From Periconia sp. R9002 (taxonomy: Eukaryota > Ascomycota > Dothideomycetes > Pleosporales > Periconiaceae), in assembly GCA_023627715.1 (NCBI GenBank), contig JAMAHW010000015.1, forward strand, positions 496,001-560,000: a stretch of DNA of 64,000 bases, read 5' to 3'. The notes below the pieces were generated by a model. That model saw nothing but the letters and a program-made list of their open reading frames with translations, was not told where the DNA came from and ran no database searches. This document shows positions 46,698-58,926 of this stretch, piece after piece. The stretch's first letter is position 1. Every line of letters begins with the position of its first letter. The position numbers were made by a program, and so were the translations under genes.

Positions 46698-47780
46698 ATG
46701 CTGGAATGCGCTATCCCGGAACACATGAGGGTGCAGAGGACCTGTCCGGTCGGTACTCCTCCGAATTTCCAGCCTCCATTCCCGGGGTACTGTGCGCGGT
46801 TCCCCGAGAAGATGGATAACCTAGTGATGGCAATCATTGGTGGGCAGTACGCTTCGTCAGCGGCTGATGACGGGGCTGGTATTGCTCGTATTAAAGAATA
46901 CATGACTAGAGGGCCTGAAGTTTCGCAGCCGTCTTTCTGGGAGGTGGTTTCTGTGACCGACAAAAAAGGCGCCTTCAATATCGCTGTCATAGCATATTGG
47001 CCGGGCACTGAGGATTATAAAAAATGGGGGCAGGGATCAGGTTTTCAACAGTGGTGGGATGGGCTTGATGCGCAGCAGGAGAAGCATGGTTGGTTCCTCG
47101 AGGTTCTGAGCCCTTCACTTCAGCGTTTTGAGACCGTCTTCTCCAACCACTCTGCGCCCGAGGGCGCGGCGAATATGCAGGAGAAAATCTCAGGCGAGCT
47201 GGAAGAACACGGCTACTGGGGCAGCATGAGAGATCGTCTGGCAGCTGCACAGACCGATCAGCTCAAGGGCGAGAAATGGGAAGCTCCGACCGCCGAAGCC
47301 AACGAGTCTACCAACACATTGGGCAAAAGGGTCCAAGTGCAAGGGAAGAAAAACCTGTGTATTATCAGGTCCGGTCAAGATTGGTCTGGAACGCTGCCTG
47401 AAGAACGCAAGCTGTACTTGGAGACCATGCACCCTGTACTCATCGAAGGCATGAATTTCCTCCGAGATAGCGGTCAAGAGGTCGGCTGCTATAGCATGAA
47501 CCTGTGGGACGTTGTGGATAGGAGCACTCACAAGGCGGATCAAGAGCGAACATTTGGGTTGGGTTATTTCGATGACTTGGCTTCGTTAGAGTATTGGTGC
47601 AAGTCTCACCAGACCCACATCAACATTTTCGGGGGTTTCCTTGTGTACGCAAAGAAGCTGAACTTTGTACTTTCTCTGAAGCTGTTCCACGAGGTTTTGG
47701 TCTTGGAGCCGGAGCAGCAGACCTTCGAGTATGTCAACTGCCACGAGGCAACAGGCATGTTGAACTCGTTGCGTAACTGA
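46698..47780 (+). CDS. Haem-dependent aldoxime dehydratase
   Basis: Intronless, 360 aa. I start at the ATG at 46698 (MLECAIPEHMRV); the frame extends up but without an ATG. The enzyme family (Oxd, haem-containing dehydratase) removes water from aldoximes to give nitriles, using ferrous haem b. Visible marks: FPGYCARFPEKM, YWGSMRDRL with Arg178, NLCIIRSGQDWSGTLPEERKLYLE, EVGCYSMNLWDVVD, CKSHQTHINIFGGF with His304/His307 (one expected to be the proximal haem ligand), and LFHEVLVL with His331 (likely the distal catalytic His); FEYVNCHEATGML ends the family core. Size fits bacterial Oxd (about 350 aa). Its intronless structure among intron-rich neighbours is compatible with transfer from bacteria. 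The usual partner, a nitrilase, is not next to it. Confidence 0.9.
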   Translation: MLECAIPEHMRVQRTCPVGTPPNFQPPFPGYCARFPEKMDNLVMAIIGGQYASSAADDGAGIARIKEYMTRGPEVSQPSFWEVVSVTDKKGAFNIAVIAYWPGTEDYKKWGQGSGFQQWWDGLDAQQEKHGWFLEVLSPSLQRFETVFSNHSAPEGAANMQEKISGELEEHGYWGSMRDRLAAAQTDQLKGEKWEAPTAEANESTNTLGKRVQVQGKKNLCIIRSGQDWSGTLPEERKLYLETMHPVLIEGMNFLRDSGQEVGCYSMNLWDVVDRSTHKADQERTFGLGYFDDLASLEYWCKSHQTHINIFGGFLVYAKKLNFVLSLKLFHEVLVLEPEQQTFEYVNCHEATGMLNSLRN

Positions 47781-48505
47781 GCAGGATTGATTCTGATAGG
47801 AGAATTATTGCACCACATTTTCATCGTATGAGTTGTCGTTATGAATTTTTTATATCGTGTATCCCAAAGCGGAGTCCGGTGTAAGCACAGAAACTTGGCA
47901 CGAAATGCGCGTCATAAAGCATGTGATCCAAAGTGGGCTTAGGAGGGATTATTTACATGAAGCTAATCACCTGAGGAAGTAGCTAATCAGTGACTGTACA
48001 GTATTCCCCTCACCATCTTCCTCGCCGACAATATTACGAGAACGTTGCATCTGTAACACCTATATAACACCTATAAACCGCTGCTTCAAAGGTAAGCATT
48101 CTTCTTGTTTTTCTAGCGTTGTATAATTATGTCCAACGTGCTATTGGCTCCGGAGGCCGCTCCGCCGTAACACCCGCTAGCACAAGGAAAGATAGCGCCA
48201 AACTCCTAACACCAGCCTCATTTATCTGTAGGATTTCCCTAGGCTTACTTGGACCATTTAGATTATTTTATTCGTCCTGTCAAATTGTGATCGCCGAGTG
48301 ACTTGCTTCATTTTTGGCATAATACGGTCTGGAGTTGGACCCCCGCTTTTCTTGGAAGCAAAAGGCAATGAGTTGTAGGTCGGTGTATCATGGTTTGTCT
48401 CAAAATCAACACGACATTGACAAGGATTGATATGGGAGCTGACCAAATGTAGCATTAAATCAAAATAATCATTAGCCTACCTAAAGTGAAGCCGATTATC
48501 GAATC
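47781..48505. other. Spacer between aldoxime dehydratase and FluG-like gene
   Basis: 725 bp, AT-leaning, same-strand genes on both sides. No nitrilase or other ORF is hidden here. It holds the dehydratase 3' UTR and the FluG-like promoter. Confidence 0.4.
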
Positions 48506-51495
48506 ATGAATCCGACAGACCCAAACCCAAGTCCCACTATCGAGCAGCTGCGGTATATCACAAACAATTACCCTATCATAGACAATCATGCTGGCAACCT
48601 TATTCTTCCTGCCTTCAACGACGCAATCCCGTTTGAGTCCATCACATCAGAAGCCCAGGGAAGAGCCCTCCGCGATGCTCCTAAATCCCTTGCCCATCTT
48701 AGGGCATCCCGACAACTTCGCCAACTCTACGAATGTGCCGACGACGCCGATTGGATGGATGTCCTCGAGCAGCGAGTTGAATGGCTAAAATCGGACCCAG
48801 AACGACTTGTCCAACGCTGTTTTGAAGGCATCCATGCCTTGCTCATAGACGATGGCATGCGGGGGCCAGATAGAGTCTACCCGTACAGTTTCGCTGATCA
48901 GTATACCAAGGCGCCCAACATGAGAATCGTGCGTATTGAAACAGTAGCAGAGAGTTTGATGCAAATAATCCTGCGCGACGTTCCGAGTACTGCTCTCAAT
49001 CATGCCACTTTCTTCACCGACACATGGGTCACCTTCACAGAGGAATTTGAAAGGGAGATCCTCGAAGCTATACAAGATCCCGCAGTTGCAGGGTTCAAGA
49101 CGATTGTATGCTACCGGACCGGGTTGGATGTTGAGCCCGACTATCAGCAAGCAGCACAGGAAGTCGGACATCCCTTTGAACGATATGTGGAGCGCTGCTT
49201 GACAAAGAAGAAATTCCGTATCGAGAGAAAAGAACTCAACGACTATCTAGTCCTAAGGACGCTCGAGGTGTTGTCCGAGCAGCTACCTCACCCTGATGCG
49301 CTGTCCAAACCGCTGCAGATACATACTGGTTTGGGAGACAACGACATCAGTCTGTTGCAGTCTAACCCTGCGTATCTGCAGCCTTTGATCGAGGGATATT
49401 CCAAAGTCCCGTTCGTTTTGCTACACTCATCTTATCCATATACAAGAGAGGCTGGTTACCTGGCCACGGTGTATAAACATGTATACCTAGACCTGGGTGG
49501 GATTTTCCCCATGCTCAGCAGGGATGGCCAGAAGACAATATTACGTGAATCTCTCGAACTTGTGCCGGGCAGCAAGCTTCTGTACTCATCGAGTGGACAA
49601 TTCTTCCCGGAGACATTTTGGTTGGCGGCCAGACAATTTAGAGAAGTGTTACTTGAGGTACGTTTATCTGAGACTACAATATTGCCGTCAGAAGACTGCA
49701 AATCAGCTTTAGTGCCAAATTTGCTCATCTTTCCTCCTATTCTCAACTCTATGGCGTACTTTTTTCTACTTCATCATAGTGAAGGCTCCCAAAAATTTCT
49801 TTTGAACCCATACTGACGAAACTGAAACAGCTCACCATAGAGTATGTTGAGAAAGATGACATGACTCCTCATCAAGCCATCTCAATGACTAAAGATATCC
49901 TCTTCAACAACTCCAACATTCTCTACGATTTGAGATATGAGGCCATCTTCAACGAAGCACCGTTTACGCAAAGAAACATTACTTACAACGTAAAAACGGA
50001 GCCCGAGCCCGCCGTTCCAGCACCACCAGCGCCGCAGCCCCCTTTCGTCGCCGCTACAAGCAACATAGCAGCATCCCGTACGCCAGAGGGAGGACATGAG
50101 CCACCACCCTTTCCACCTCCACCCAAAGAGCCCCAAGTCTATGATGCCCATATTCTCGATGAACTCCTAGCACATAACAAAGACGTCAAGTTTATTTACG
50201 TACAATGGCTCGATTACACGGCCAGTGTTCGCTCACGCGTTGTCCCGATCAAAGAGTTCACCCGATTAATCCACTCGGGAAGCAGAATACCCATCCCTTC
50301 CTCCAAAATCGGCCTACTCCAACAAGACGAAACAACACCCACTACCTCAGCTGCCGGGGAAATCTACATAGAACCTGACCTCCGCTCGCTCCGGAAAACT
50401 CACAGCAAAGACCCCCTACCCTCCGCCACAGTCCTCTCCTTCTGGCGCGACACTCTTGGCAGACCCATCCGTGACTGTCCCCGCGCAAACCTCGAACACC
50501 TCCTCGGAAACCTCAAGTACAACTACAACATCACCCTACTATGCAGTTTCGAAATTGATGTCACGTTCCTCTCACGCAGGAGCAGTGGCACCGACAGCGC
50601 TTTACAGCCGTACGCTCCACTCGTGCAAACTCAGACAGACGACACCATTACCCTTAAGCAATGGATCAAACTCCGCTTTCTTTCGGAGATTGTAACATCG
50701 CTGTCAGATATTAATATCGACCTCCAACAATTTCACGCTCAGACCGTCCCGGGGCAATACAGATTCGTCTTCTCACCGCAGTCGCCCCTGGAAGCCATCG
50801 ATTCGCTCATACAAGCACGACAAGTTATTTCTCAAATTGCTGCATTGCACGAGCTGACAGCGACCTTACATCCACAGCCGTTCACGAATTTGGAAGCATT
50901 GATGGAAGCCAATCTCTCGATGGAGCCGCCGGAGAGAGACGTACAATTCTTCTCTGAAGGAGTATTGAGACATCTAGGAGCCATCTGCCCTTTTACCATG
51001 CCAGAAGAAGAGTCATACAACAAGAGCTTGGTTCAACAATGGACGAAGGGGAAAAGAAACGCTAGAAACGAGCTACAAAGAGAAGATAGCCCAATATATC
51101 ATACCGTACCTGGTCACTGGAAAATCTGTTGTCTTGACGGATTCGCAAATCCGTATTTTGCGCTTTCCGCAATCATTGCTGCTGGATCTCTAGGTTTGGC
51201 ACGAGGGGGAAGCGAGTTTGCGCAACGTCATGCTGATCCTCATGGGGAGGAAGACGACGACGACGACGAGGAAGAGGAAGAGGAGGACGGTAGACCCCTG
51301 AATGGGATGCCGGTGGCTATAGACGAGGCGCTGTATGCGTTGAGTCATGATCCGGAGTTGAAGGAAGCTCTTCCGGAGGCGTTAGTACAGAAGGCATATT
51401 TGATGGGTCAGATGAGGAAGAAAGAGACTAAAGATGAGTCGGGGGGAGTTGAGAAGGCGGCGAAGAGGAGGCAGTGGCTGATTGAGAGATATTAG
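48506..51495 (+). CDS. FluG-like amidohydrolase / glutamine-synthetase-like fusion, probable pseudoenzyme
   Basis: Exons 48506..49657 and 49831..51495 give 938 aa; the 173-bp intron keeps frame (LLE|LTIEYVEKDD). Residues 1-400 resemble the amidohydrolase half of FluG/NodGS proteins (HTGLGDNDISLLQSNPAYLQPLIEGY, LLHSSYPYTREAGYLATVYKHVYLDLG); residues about 500-938 resemble glutamine synthetase I (YVQWLDYTASVRSRVVPIKEF, NPYFALSAIIAAGSLGL). Both halves deviate at catalytic sites: NHAG (His28, Gly30) where the family has H-x-H, SSSGQ (363-365) where I expect STDG; in the GS half FEID, HAQTVPGQYR and PFTNLEALMEANLS replace metal- and ATP-site motifs. A Pro-rich linker (PAPPAPQPP) and an acidic run near 51250-51290 are extra. 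Aspergillus FluG makes a sporulation signal; here an enzymatic role is doubtful. Confidence 0.85.
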
Positions 51496-54400
51496 AACGT
51501 GTGTGACTTGTTCGTTGGTTCCTAGCGAGATGCGATGGAGTGGGTGTTGGTTTTATTCCTATCGTAACGACTACCTCTAAATTCATGGCCTTTGCAATAC
51601 ACGTTCCTGCCATACCGTTAGTCAAAATTCTACAAAGTCTTTCGTCTTTTTGAAGTTCAACTCAGGCGGTTCAATGGGTCAATTCATCTGACGCTCTATG
51701 CCGTTTATACTACCTTTTCAGGTACTCTTCCAGTTCTTGTTTATCTATACCTCAAATAAAGACTAAACTGTCCAGCTCGCGATATATACCGAATACACGC
51801 AACCCGTCTCACATACTGCTACACCATCGCGAGGAATCAGGAAACAGCGAATCGCAGAGATACCGCTTCGCGAGCAATCCCTCACCACATAGAATTCTGG
51901 TCCATTCATCACATCCTCACCGAAAACAACAATACATCCATCAAATCACAAACACTTCATCACGTCCGTCCTACCTTTCGACTCCCGTTCAAACCTCTAC
52001 CAATTCACTATAACCACCCTGCCCCCACCATCCCACATCCCGCATCCCCAAACCCAGCCAATCAAACTCCCAGCTCATTCTAAACCTATTACCAACCTCT
52101 TGCCAACCTATTCCTAACAGCCTCCAACATCCACAGCCCTCAACACCTTCCCAATCCACTTTCCAAAATAGGAAGGTTGAATCATTCCATCCACCTGATT
52201 CCGGATCAACCTCATCTCGTCCACGGTATAAACATGCGGGGGTGCTCTATGTATAGATCCTAGATAGGTGTGTAACTGCTCGGTATGTCTTTCGGTGTTG
52301 AAGGTTTATTAGGCGCGCAGTTTGAATGCGTGCGTGGTTTGTCGCATCGGAATTGGGGGTGTTTCGGAGTCGAACATTTGCGCGAGGAGGAAGAAGGATG
52401 GGTGGGTGGGATTTGTTTTGAAACGAGGGAACGAAGGGGAGGGAGTGGGGGTTTTTGAGTGGATGGTTAACTTGGTTTTTGACGAGTTGTATGTAAGTTG
52501 GTGATGTATAATGGTAAAAGAAGGGTAGATAAATGGTGAACTCGTCATTGTATGTATGACATACACATGCACATTGATACAACCATAAATAAATAAACGT
52601 CGATACATCCACCTACCTTCATCCTTCCCTCACATACCTCAAAACATCCCTACCTCCTTCCTTTCTCAACCTCACCACAAACCAAAAAAAATCTCCGCAC
52701 ATCCATCCACCCACACCCCTACACACCATCTAGGTATCCGCGTGTTTCAACATCCACCCATCCACAATGCGTACCTATGTCGTGCGTTTCATAAGTTCCC
52801 CCAACCTCGGTACATAGATATCTTTTTCGTTTCGCTTCCTTCATGGTTCCCCGGTCTCGGATATTTACTGCGATGCATGCATATTTGCGAAACGCGTTTT
52901 ATGATTTTACTACAATATTTTTTTTTTGATTGGGGAAGGGGGATTTCATTTGCATTAGTCGCGTGTTTATGCAGTTCGATACATCCGTAGGTACATACCG
53001 GATATATCGAAAAAGAGAAAGAGGGAAGTACTATCCGACGGAATTAGATGGTTGTTTTGAAACTTCAGGAATACCTATCCACCTCAAGCAAGGTACCTCT
53101 CTCCCTTGATACATACATACCTAGGTACCTGTCTTTGTATGTATGTAGGGTATCCAACCACTAAGACCTCGCTCCTCCACCACCGCAAAGAGAAGGTGTC
53201 AAAGGCTAAGTGGATTTACACAAGACATGCAATCCCACTACACTTCATCCTGGCCAACAAACATCATACCCATCATCGCCCCCCTTCCCTCCAGAAGAAA
53301 GGAAAAAAAAAACACTCCTCGTGATCTTCACACACACACCTTCTCCTAAAGAACATGAACCAACGTACCTTATCCCAGTGTTTCCCTCCATACATTCCCT
53401 ACCTACACGTACATACTCTACCTACCCATCCATCCGTCCACCCTCTAACCCGCAACCGCGAACGCAACCCCAAGATGCTCCCTTAGCACACCTTCTCACA
53501 CAGGACACAGAACACGTAAAAATCCACCCAAGAATAGTCTATCCCCAAATAAACGCCCGTGTACGCCAGTCCGTACGTACAACACAGCATCCCTCCCACC
53601 TCGGGGACAGGACATGATCATGCACTGCGTGACTACATCCAGAGTACTAACCTAGATTTCGTCCCATCACTGCTTCCTCAACACTATCCATTCCCCACCA
53701 TTCCTTCCCGCGAAAAGCGAAGACTTCTGTACGTACGTACGTAACCTAACGTAACGTGAAAAACGCAAACGTAAAGGAAAGAGAGAGAGAGACGAAGGGG
53801 ATTTGGACTACACGCAAACAAACACCCACTCAAACTTCCCTATACACATATCCATATCCATATCCACACACATCCACACAAACACGGCGGCTGTTGTATC
53901 TACTTTTGTCAAAACCCACAAACCCTTCCTACATGTATCCTAAAAATATAGAAAGAAGCCCACATATGCACACAGCCACCAAAAAACCCGAGTAAAAACA
54001 AGAAAAAAACAAGAAAAAAAAGGACCGATACTGCCCTCCGAACCACACCAGGGCTTCATTCTGATTCGATTTCACACCTGTGTGTGGGTGTGTGTGGGTG
54101 AGTGGGGAATTTTGTCGGTCGGTCAGTCACAGGAAAGTATTGCGATAGGCGATGATTTTCGGTGGTGGAGACGACAACGTCTCGACGATGAATGGTGATC
54201 ATGGAGGGGAGAAAGGGTAGGTAGGGGTCACACGACACACACATACACACGCACACGCCGAGGTTTCAATGGGGGTTAGGGTAGGGGAGGGGTACGGTAC
54301 CACATGAGGGAGCAATCGACGGGGCCTGAAACGGAGATGGATACCTTTTGTGGGAGGGAAGAAGGAATTCTCCGAGGACTGTTTTGACGTTTTAGGGCGA

Positions 54401-55337
54401 GGCGAGGCGAGCCATAAGGAGTTATGATGTGCGGCAAGCAATCGAGGGGTTGGGATACGCAAAGGGAACGCACTGATTAGATACCAGATGTTGGAGAAGA
54501 AGACGTCACGTCCATCTCGTGCACGGCTACTCAGAGAGTTGTTTTTGATTTCATTTTTCATTCCAACTACAGAGTAAGAGGTCTTAAAAAGAGGAAAAGC
54601 AAACAAAAAAAGGTAGTAGAGGAAGGAACAAAAAGAGGCTATATAACAGAGGTGTGGGAAATAAAAGGGCAGCTCCCACGTTCTGCCGAGAGAGCAAAAA
54701 ACCGATCCACGCTGAATGCTGAGGTATATGCGTGTCACACATAGGAGAAAGGGGTTATGTCGTAGACATGGAGGAGATTAGGCGGGATGATTTCGTAGAT
54801 TGGTGATGCACGTCGAAGCATGTGGGCGGGCAGAACGACAAGAGCACGACAGGATGAGAGAGGGAGGCAGGATCGGAAACCGCTTCTCCCTTCAACTTGA
54901 CGGATCAGACCGCAAGTAGAAGAAGTCGGACCGTCCTCGTGAAAGGAGTGAACATAGGAAAAGAGTGGGTTTTGTGTACCCGAGCCCAGGCGCCGGTGAA
55001 GAGTGATCAATAGTTACCCGTGTAGTTATCCCCCAAACGCCCGAATGTGAAGACCCAAAATATATAAACACACAAGACAAGGGCGCCCAGAACCGCTCTG
55101 TCACAGGAAGTCTTCCTTCTGTAGATCCAACAGCCAGAGGCGGAGCTAGGAACGCCAGCAGAGTTTGCGGATGCGGTCTTACTCTCATCAAGCATAGGCG
55201 CACGTAACAAAGGATTAGGCGGAGGTGGGCGTAGTTGAAGGTTGGACTTTTTTTTCTTTCTTTCGTGACTGCACATGAAGAGGCGACCGGTAAGCTTCCG
55301 AGAAATCGGTGAGGATCCGTCGCCTTCGTTAGCGCAT
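51496..55337. other. 3.8-kb gene-poor, low-complexity spacer
   Basis: The top strand is C/A-rich, with strand-asymmetric composition from about 51800 to 54000. Short repeats include ccatat units near 53846-53867, GTACGTACGTACGTAA near 53730, CACACA runs and TACCTAGGTACCT near 53120. ORFs up to about 180 codons exist but have repetitive composition and no family match, so I do not call genes. The right end probably contains the WSC gene's 3' UTR. Confidence 0.45.
53846..53867 (+). repeat. (CATATC)n short tandem repeat
   Basis: About three and a half copies of a 6-bp unit (catatccatatccatatcc), within the low-complexity spacer. Confidence 0.75.
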
Positions 55338-56292
55338 CTATGCATTGGTGACCTAATCGTTCTGTTAGTCTTCGTATACAAATGATGGGGCGCTGAGCCC
55401 AAACGCACCTTCAATATCCGCCGTGAATAATCCTCATTGTCGGCAATGCTACCGTTGCTCTGTCGCCTAGCCATGAAGTCGGGGTCAAGGCGGGAGTCGG
55501 TCATGGAAGAATTGCTCGTGTGCATCTTTCCACCCGCGACAAAGTTGTTGACAGAGGCTCGGTTGCGGTACTCGTCCTCGACCTGACGCCTCTTCTTGTA
55601 TCGAAGGAAGAAGAAGACACCACCAATGATGGCAGCCAGTCCAACGACACCCACCACTACACCAGCAGCAATGCCGGCCGTGTTTGGTCCGCTCTTGGGA
55701 GGTGGGGCCGAGTTGGTTGCGGTAGCGACTGCAGTGCTAGCAGGAGCTGCGCTGGTTTGGGCACCTGCGCTGGTTGCGGGCGATGATGACGATGATGAGC
55801 TCACGGTATCATCCACGTAGCTGTCGGGATCGGTGAGTGACTGGCCGGTAGAATAAACAAGCCACTTCTTCTTTCCACCGCCTAACGTCTGCATTAGTTT
55901 TGACCATGTTATACTTGTTAGAAGGGCTACTGACACTTCTTCTCGGTGGTACCAGAGCATCCTGTATTGCATTCGGAGTCGGGAACCTTTGAGTTCTTCT
56001 CAGGGAGCATGTCTCCACACCAGCAACGGTTTCCTTCCGACAGACCGAGAACATCTTTCTTGAATCCAAGGCAAATCTGCTGACAGTTTCCATCACTCTG
56101 GAACAATCCCGGGCCGTGGTCGTCAAGTGGAGCGCTGCTGTTGAAGCATCCCCACAACTTCATGGTTCGGGCATCGGTGGCCTGGGCGGTGGGTGATGGG
56201 AGCTGCAGAACAGACGATGATGTCCATGCAGACGCGCCGGACATGAAAGAGGTGGCCGCGACGAAGGCGGATAGATGGTTGAAGGTGAGCAT
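55338..56292 (-). CDS. WSC-domain cell-wall stress sensor (Wsc/Slg1 type)
   Basis: Exons 56292..55935, 55881..55409 and 55352..55338 give 281 aa; introns are 53 and 56 bp. The acceptor at 55882 is chosen because it gives T|GC Cys and the in-frame end of the WSC domain (KKC-GGKKKWLVYSTG). Domain order: signal peptide (1-22), WSC domain with eight Cys (49, 70, 74, 90, 92, 108, 112, 120), Ser/Thr-rich stalk (about 140-188), one TM segment GIAAGVVVGVVGLAAIIGGVFFFL (189-212), then RYKKRR and a cytosolic tail ending DYSRRILKVTNA. Sensors of this type sit in the plasma membrane, read wall stress and activate Rho1, hence Pkc1 and Fks1. The stalk is short for the family. The 15-bp last exon is the least certain part. 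Confidence 0.88.
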
Positions 56293-58926
56293 GATGGATG
56301 GATGGCGATAGGGACGATTTCAGAGGTGTCGAGTTCAAGTCGCTTCGCCAGCAAAGACGAACTGTTGAGGGTCAGCCTCCAGGTGGGCTCAGGACTGGTG
56401 GTCGTGAGGCGGTGTACCCTTTGTTTGTCTAGACAGTGGGTGGCAGACACATGAAAATCCTGGCTCACGATGTCGTGGTGCGTCCCTGGGGATGAGGACT
56501 CGTCGAGGTGGTCGGAGAAGACGTCGAGGGCGACGAGGATCGATCGGGGTAATTGGTGTTGAGTGCCTGGGGGAGGGCAAGGACAAGCAAGGCGGGTGTT
56601 GTTGTCGATGGCCGTCGGACAGGCTACAGTAGGGTACAGTACAGGGCAGTACGGTACTCAGCTGGTGTCAAGAGTGTGGTGTAGAAGATGGGGATGGGCT
56701 GGGCTGGTTGAAACGGTTCGTGTAGGACGCAGGAATGCCGCGTCGTGTGAAACAGCCCCTTATTGCTGGCTGGTGTAGGGGAATGTGACCTGGACGGGCA
56801 GATCAAGGGGGATGGGCAGGACAGGACAGGACAGTAGCGAGGGTGCTGTCGTGATGGGCGACTTTGGCAGTGAAGGAAAGTGGTGAAGGAAAGAGACAGA
56901 ACAGAGATGGAGGCAAAGAGCGAGTGAGGGAGTGAGTGACAGTGACACGGGCTGGAGCGGATGAGTGGGTCGGCAAACGAGGGTGAAAGATTGATTGCTG
57001 ACCTGACCTAACCTGACGGAAGGGAAGGTTCAAGGCTTCAAGGGGGGGGAAGGGATCATGGAAATGAGGGTCCGTGCTCCTTCTCGATCAGGGCGACGCA
57101 GCAAGCCCGACAACACTCCGGCCGAGCCAGTCAATTTTTGATTGCCCTCTGACGTTTCCTATCTATCAGTACCTACTGTACATGTAGAAGAGCACGGCGT
57201 ACAAGTACGGCTATCTATCGATTCGCATCCCATCGGATCCCATGTGCGGTGGTGCTGCAGGCGGTTATTGCTTATGGCCCAACCCATACGATAGTACCTA
57301 TCTCACCATCCACGCAAGCCGCCATGGTATCAACGTTGAGCACTGTACTCATCACGGACGACGCCTCTGGGCTCGGCGTGGCAGCACAGAAGCTCCTGCC
57401 TGGCTTGCCGCATCGTACCGCACCACGGCGTGCCGTGTCCTTCATTAATGATTATTCACTTGCACTGCTGCCCTCGAGGCCCACCGTGAAGGGCTACGTT
57501 AATCAAAGACGGCCCAAAACTTTTGGCCGCTCCCTCGCATTTCCCAAGCCCTCCAAGCCCACCAAGACGGCCACCCTGCCCTTCCGACCCGCTCGAGCCA
57601 CTCACAGCAACGTCGTACCTGGCGTCCGCATATGCGGGTTAGCGTGTTTCTGGCCGACCAACCACGCCGCTAGCAGCCCCATCTTTTTTCGCTCGCTGAC
57701 GCCTGATTAACCGCTTTGGTACTCCCCATCACCGTCATCTTCGCGGCCTATCAACAACAGCCACATGCCGACGCCTCCATCTCTACCGCGTACAGTCCAC
57801 TACACATCAATTGAATGCATCATGGCAATCCAACGGAAATAAATAAAAGATGAGAGCGTAGAATGGGCCCTAGACTGTCGTCTTTCTCGCCGTCTTGTGC
57901 GTACAAGCTCTTGCCGAGAAAAGGAACCAGGCTTTGATTACCCCCTCAACAGGACACGCGCCTCCTTTTTACCCTTTTCGACTCCACCACCGTCCGATTT
58001 ACTTTCTCAATTCTCCACATCGACAATGGCCTGCGCCACCGGCACCGAGGAAAAAAAGACTCGCCTGTAAACCATCACTCCCCCGTACTACCTATGCAAG
58101 AACCACAACGACGTGTATCACCACTGGTAGCGTCCTCTACATTTTCCTTCTTCACCCCTCTCTATTGGCCGTGTGTGCCGATGTCCCCATCAAAGGCTAA
58201 GTCTTCAAGATTACTCTCACGTGACTCACCCTACACCACGGAACCTTTTGTCTTGTCAATACCCGCGGCAGCTACCTACCTAGAAAGCCCAGACTGCACC
58301 AGCCCCATGGCTACATACACAGGCTTTTCTTCCGCTTTCCATCACTAGCCGTGCAATCTCCTCACGGGTATAACGTTTGATGTTGATGTTTTGTTCAGAG
58401 CGCGCAATCTGCACACCACATAAGCTTGTTGAGTGCGTACATACTTACTAGCTACCAAGTACCTACCTCGGCACTTGTATTTGTAGACACCAGCAGCAGC
58501 GACCAAACTTGTGAATCGCATGCGCTCAACACGGTGTTGCATGCCAAAGCCGCATTCTCATGTCCATGTCTACAGCTATATTCAAGTACCTACATGTATA
58601 CCAACATCGCCAGATCCCCGTCATACTACTTATATGCTCCCGACAATATGCTACATACATTCACTTGCACCTTGTATGTGATTCCTAGATTGATCAAGCG
58701 GCAGAAAACTGTATTGCTGTTCTACAAAAAGCGTTAGATGTCACGGTTATACCTGCCATGGAACATGCGGCTGCGGGTACCTAGGCATGTAAAGCCTGAT
58801 TGATGTTGGACGGGATGACGAGATGACTAAGCATCATCCAGCCAGAGCTCGGGCGCGGCATTCCCAAGGTCATGTTCGAGGCGCGAGGAGTAAACTCATC
58901 CTGTCTATGCATGCCCTCAAAGCTTC
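56293..58926. other. 2.6-kb divergent spacer, WSC sensor / mitochondrial protein
   Basis: No gene is supported. G-rich repeats on the top strand (56500-57050, e.g. acaggacaggacag) become C-rich beyond 57450. TACCTA motifs occur near 57160-57300 and 58440-58600. It likely holds a long WSC leader and the promoter of the 58927 gene. Confidence 0.4.

Noticed and set aside
54199..54738. 179-codon minus-strand ORF
   Set aside because: Composition is repetitive (Ser/Pro/Cys runs such as ACACVCVCR), no family resemblance, and it lies where the WSC gene's 3' UTR is expected.
55882..55934. Alternative WSC acceptor after GCAG at 55889
   Set aside because: With the GTCAGT donor it gives a frame that stops soon; the acceptor at 55882 restores the last Cys of the WSC domain and the downstream TM segment.
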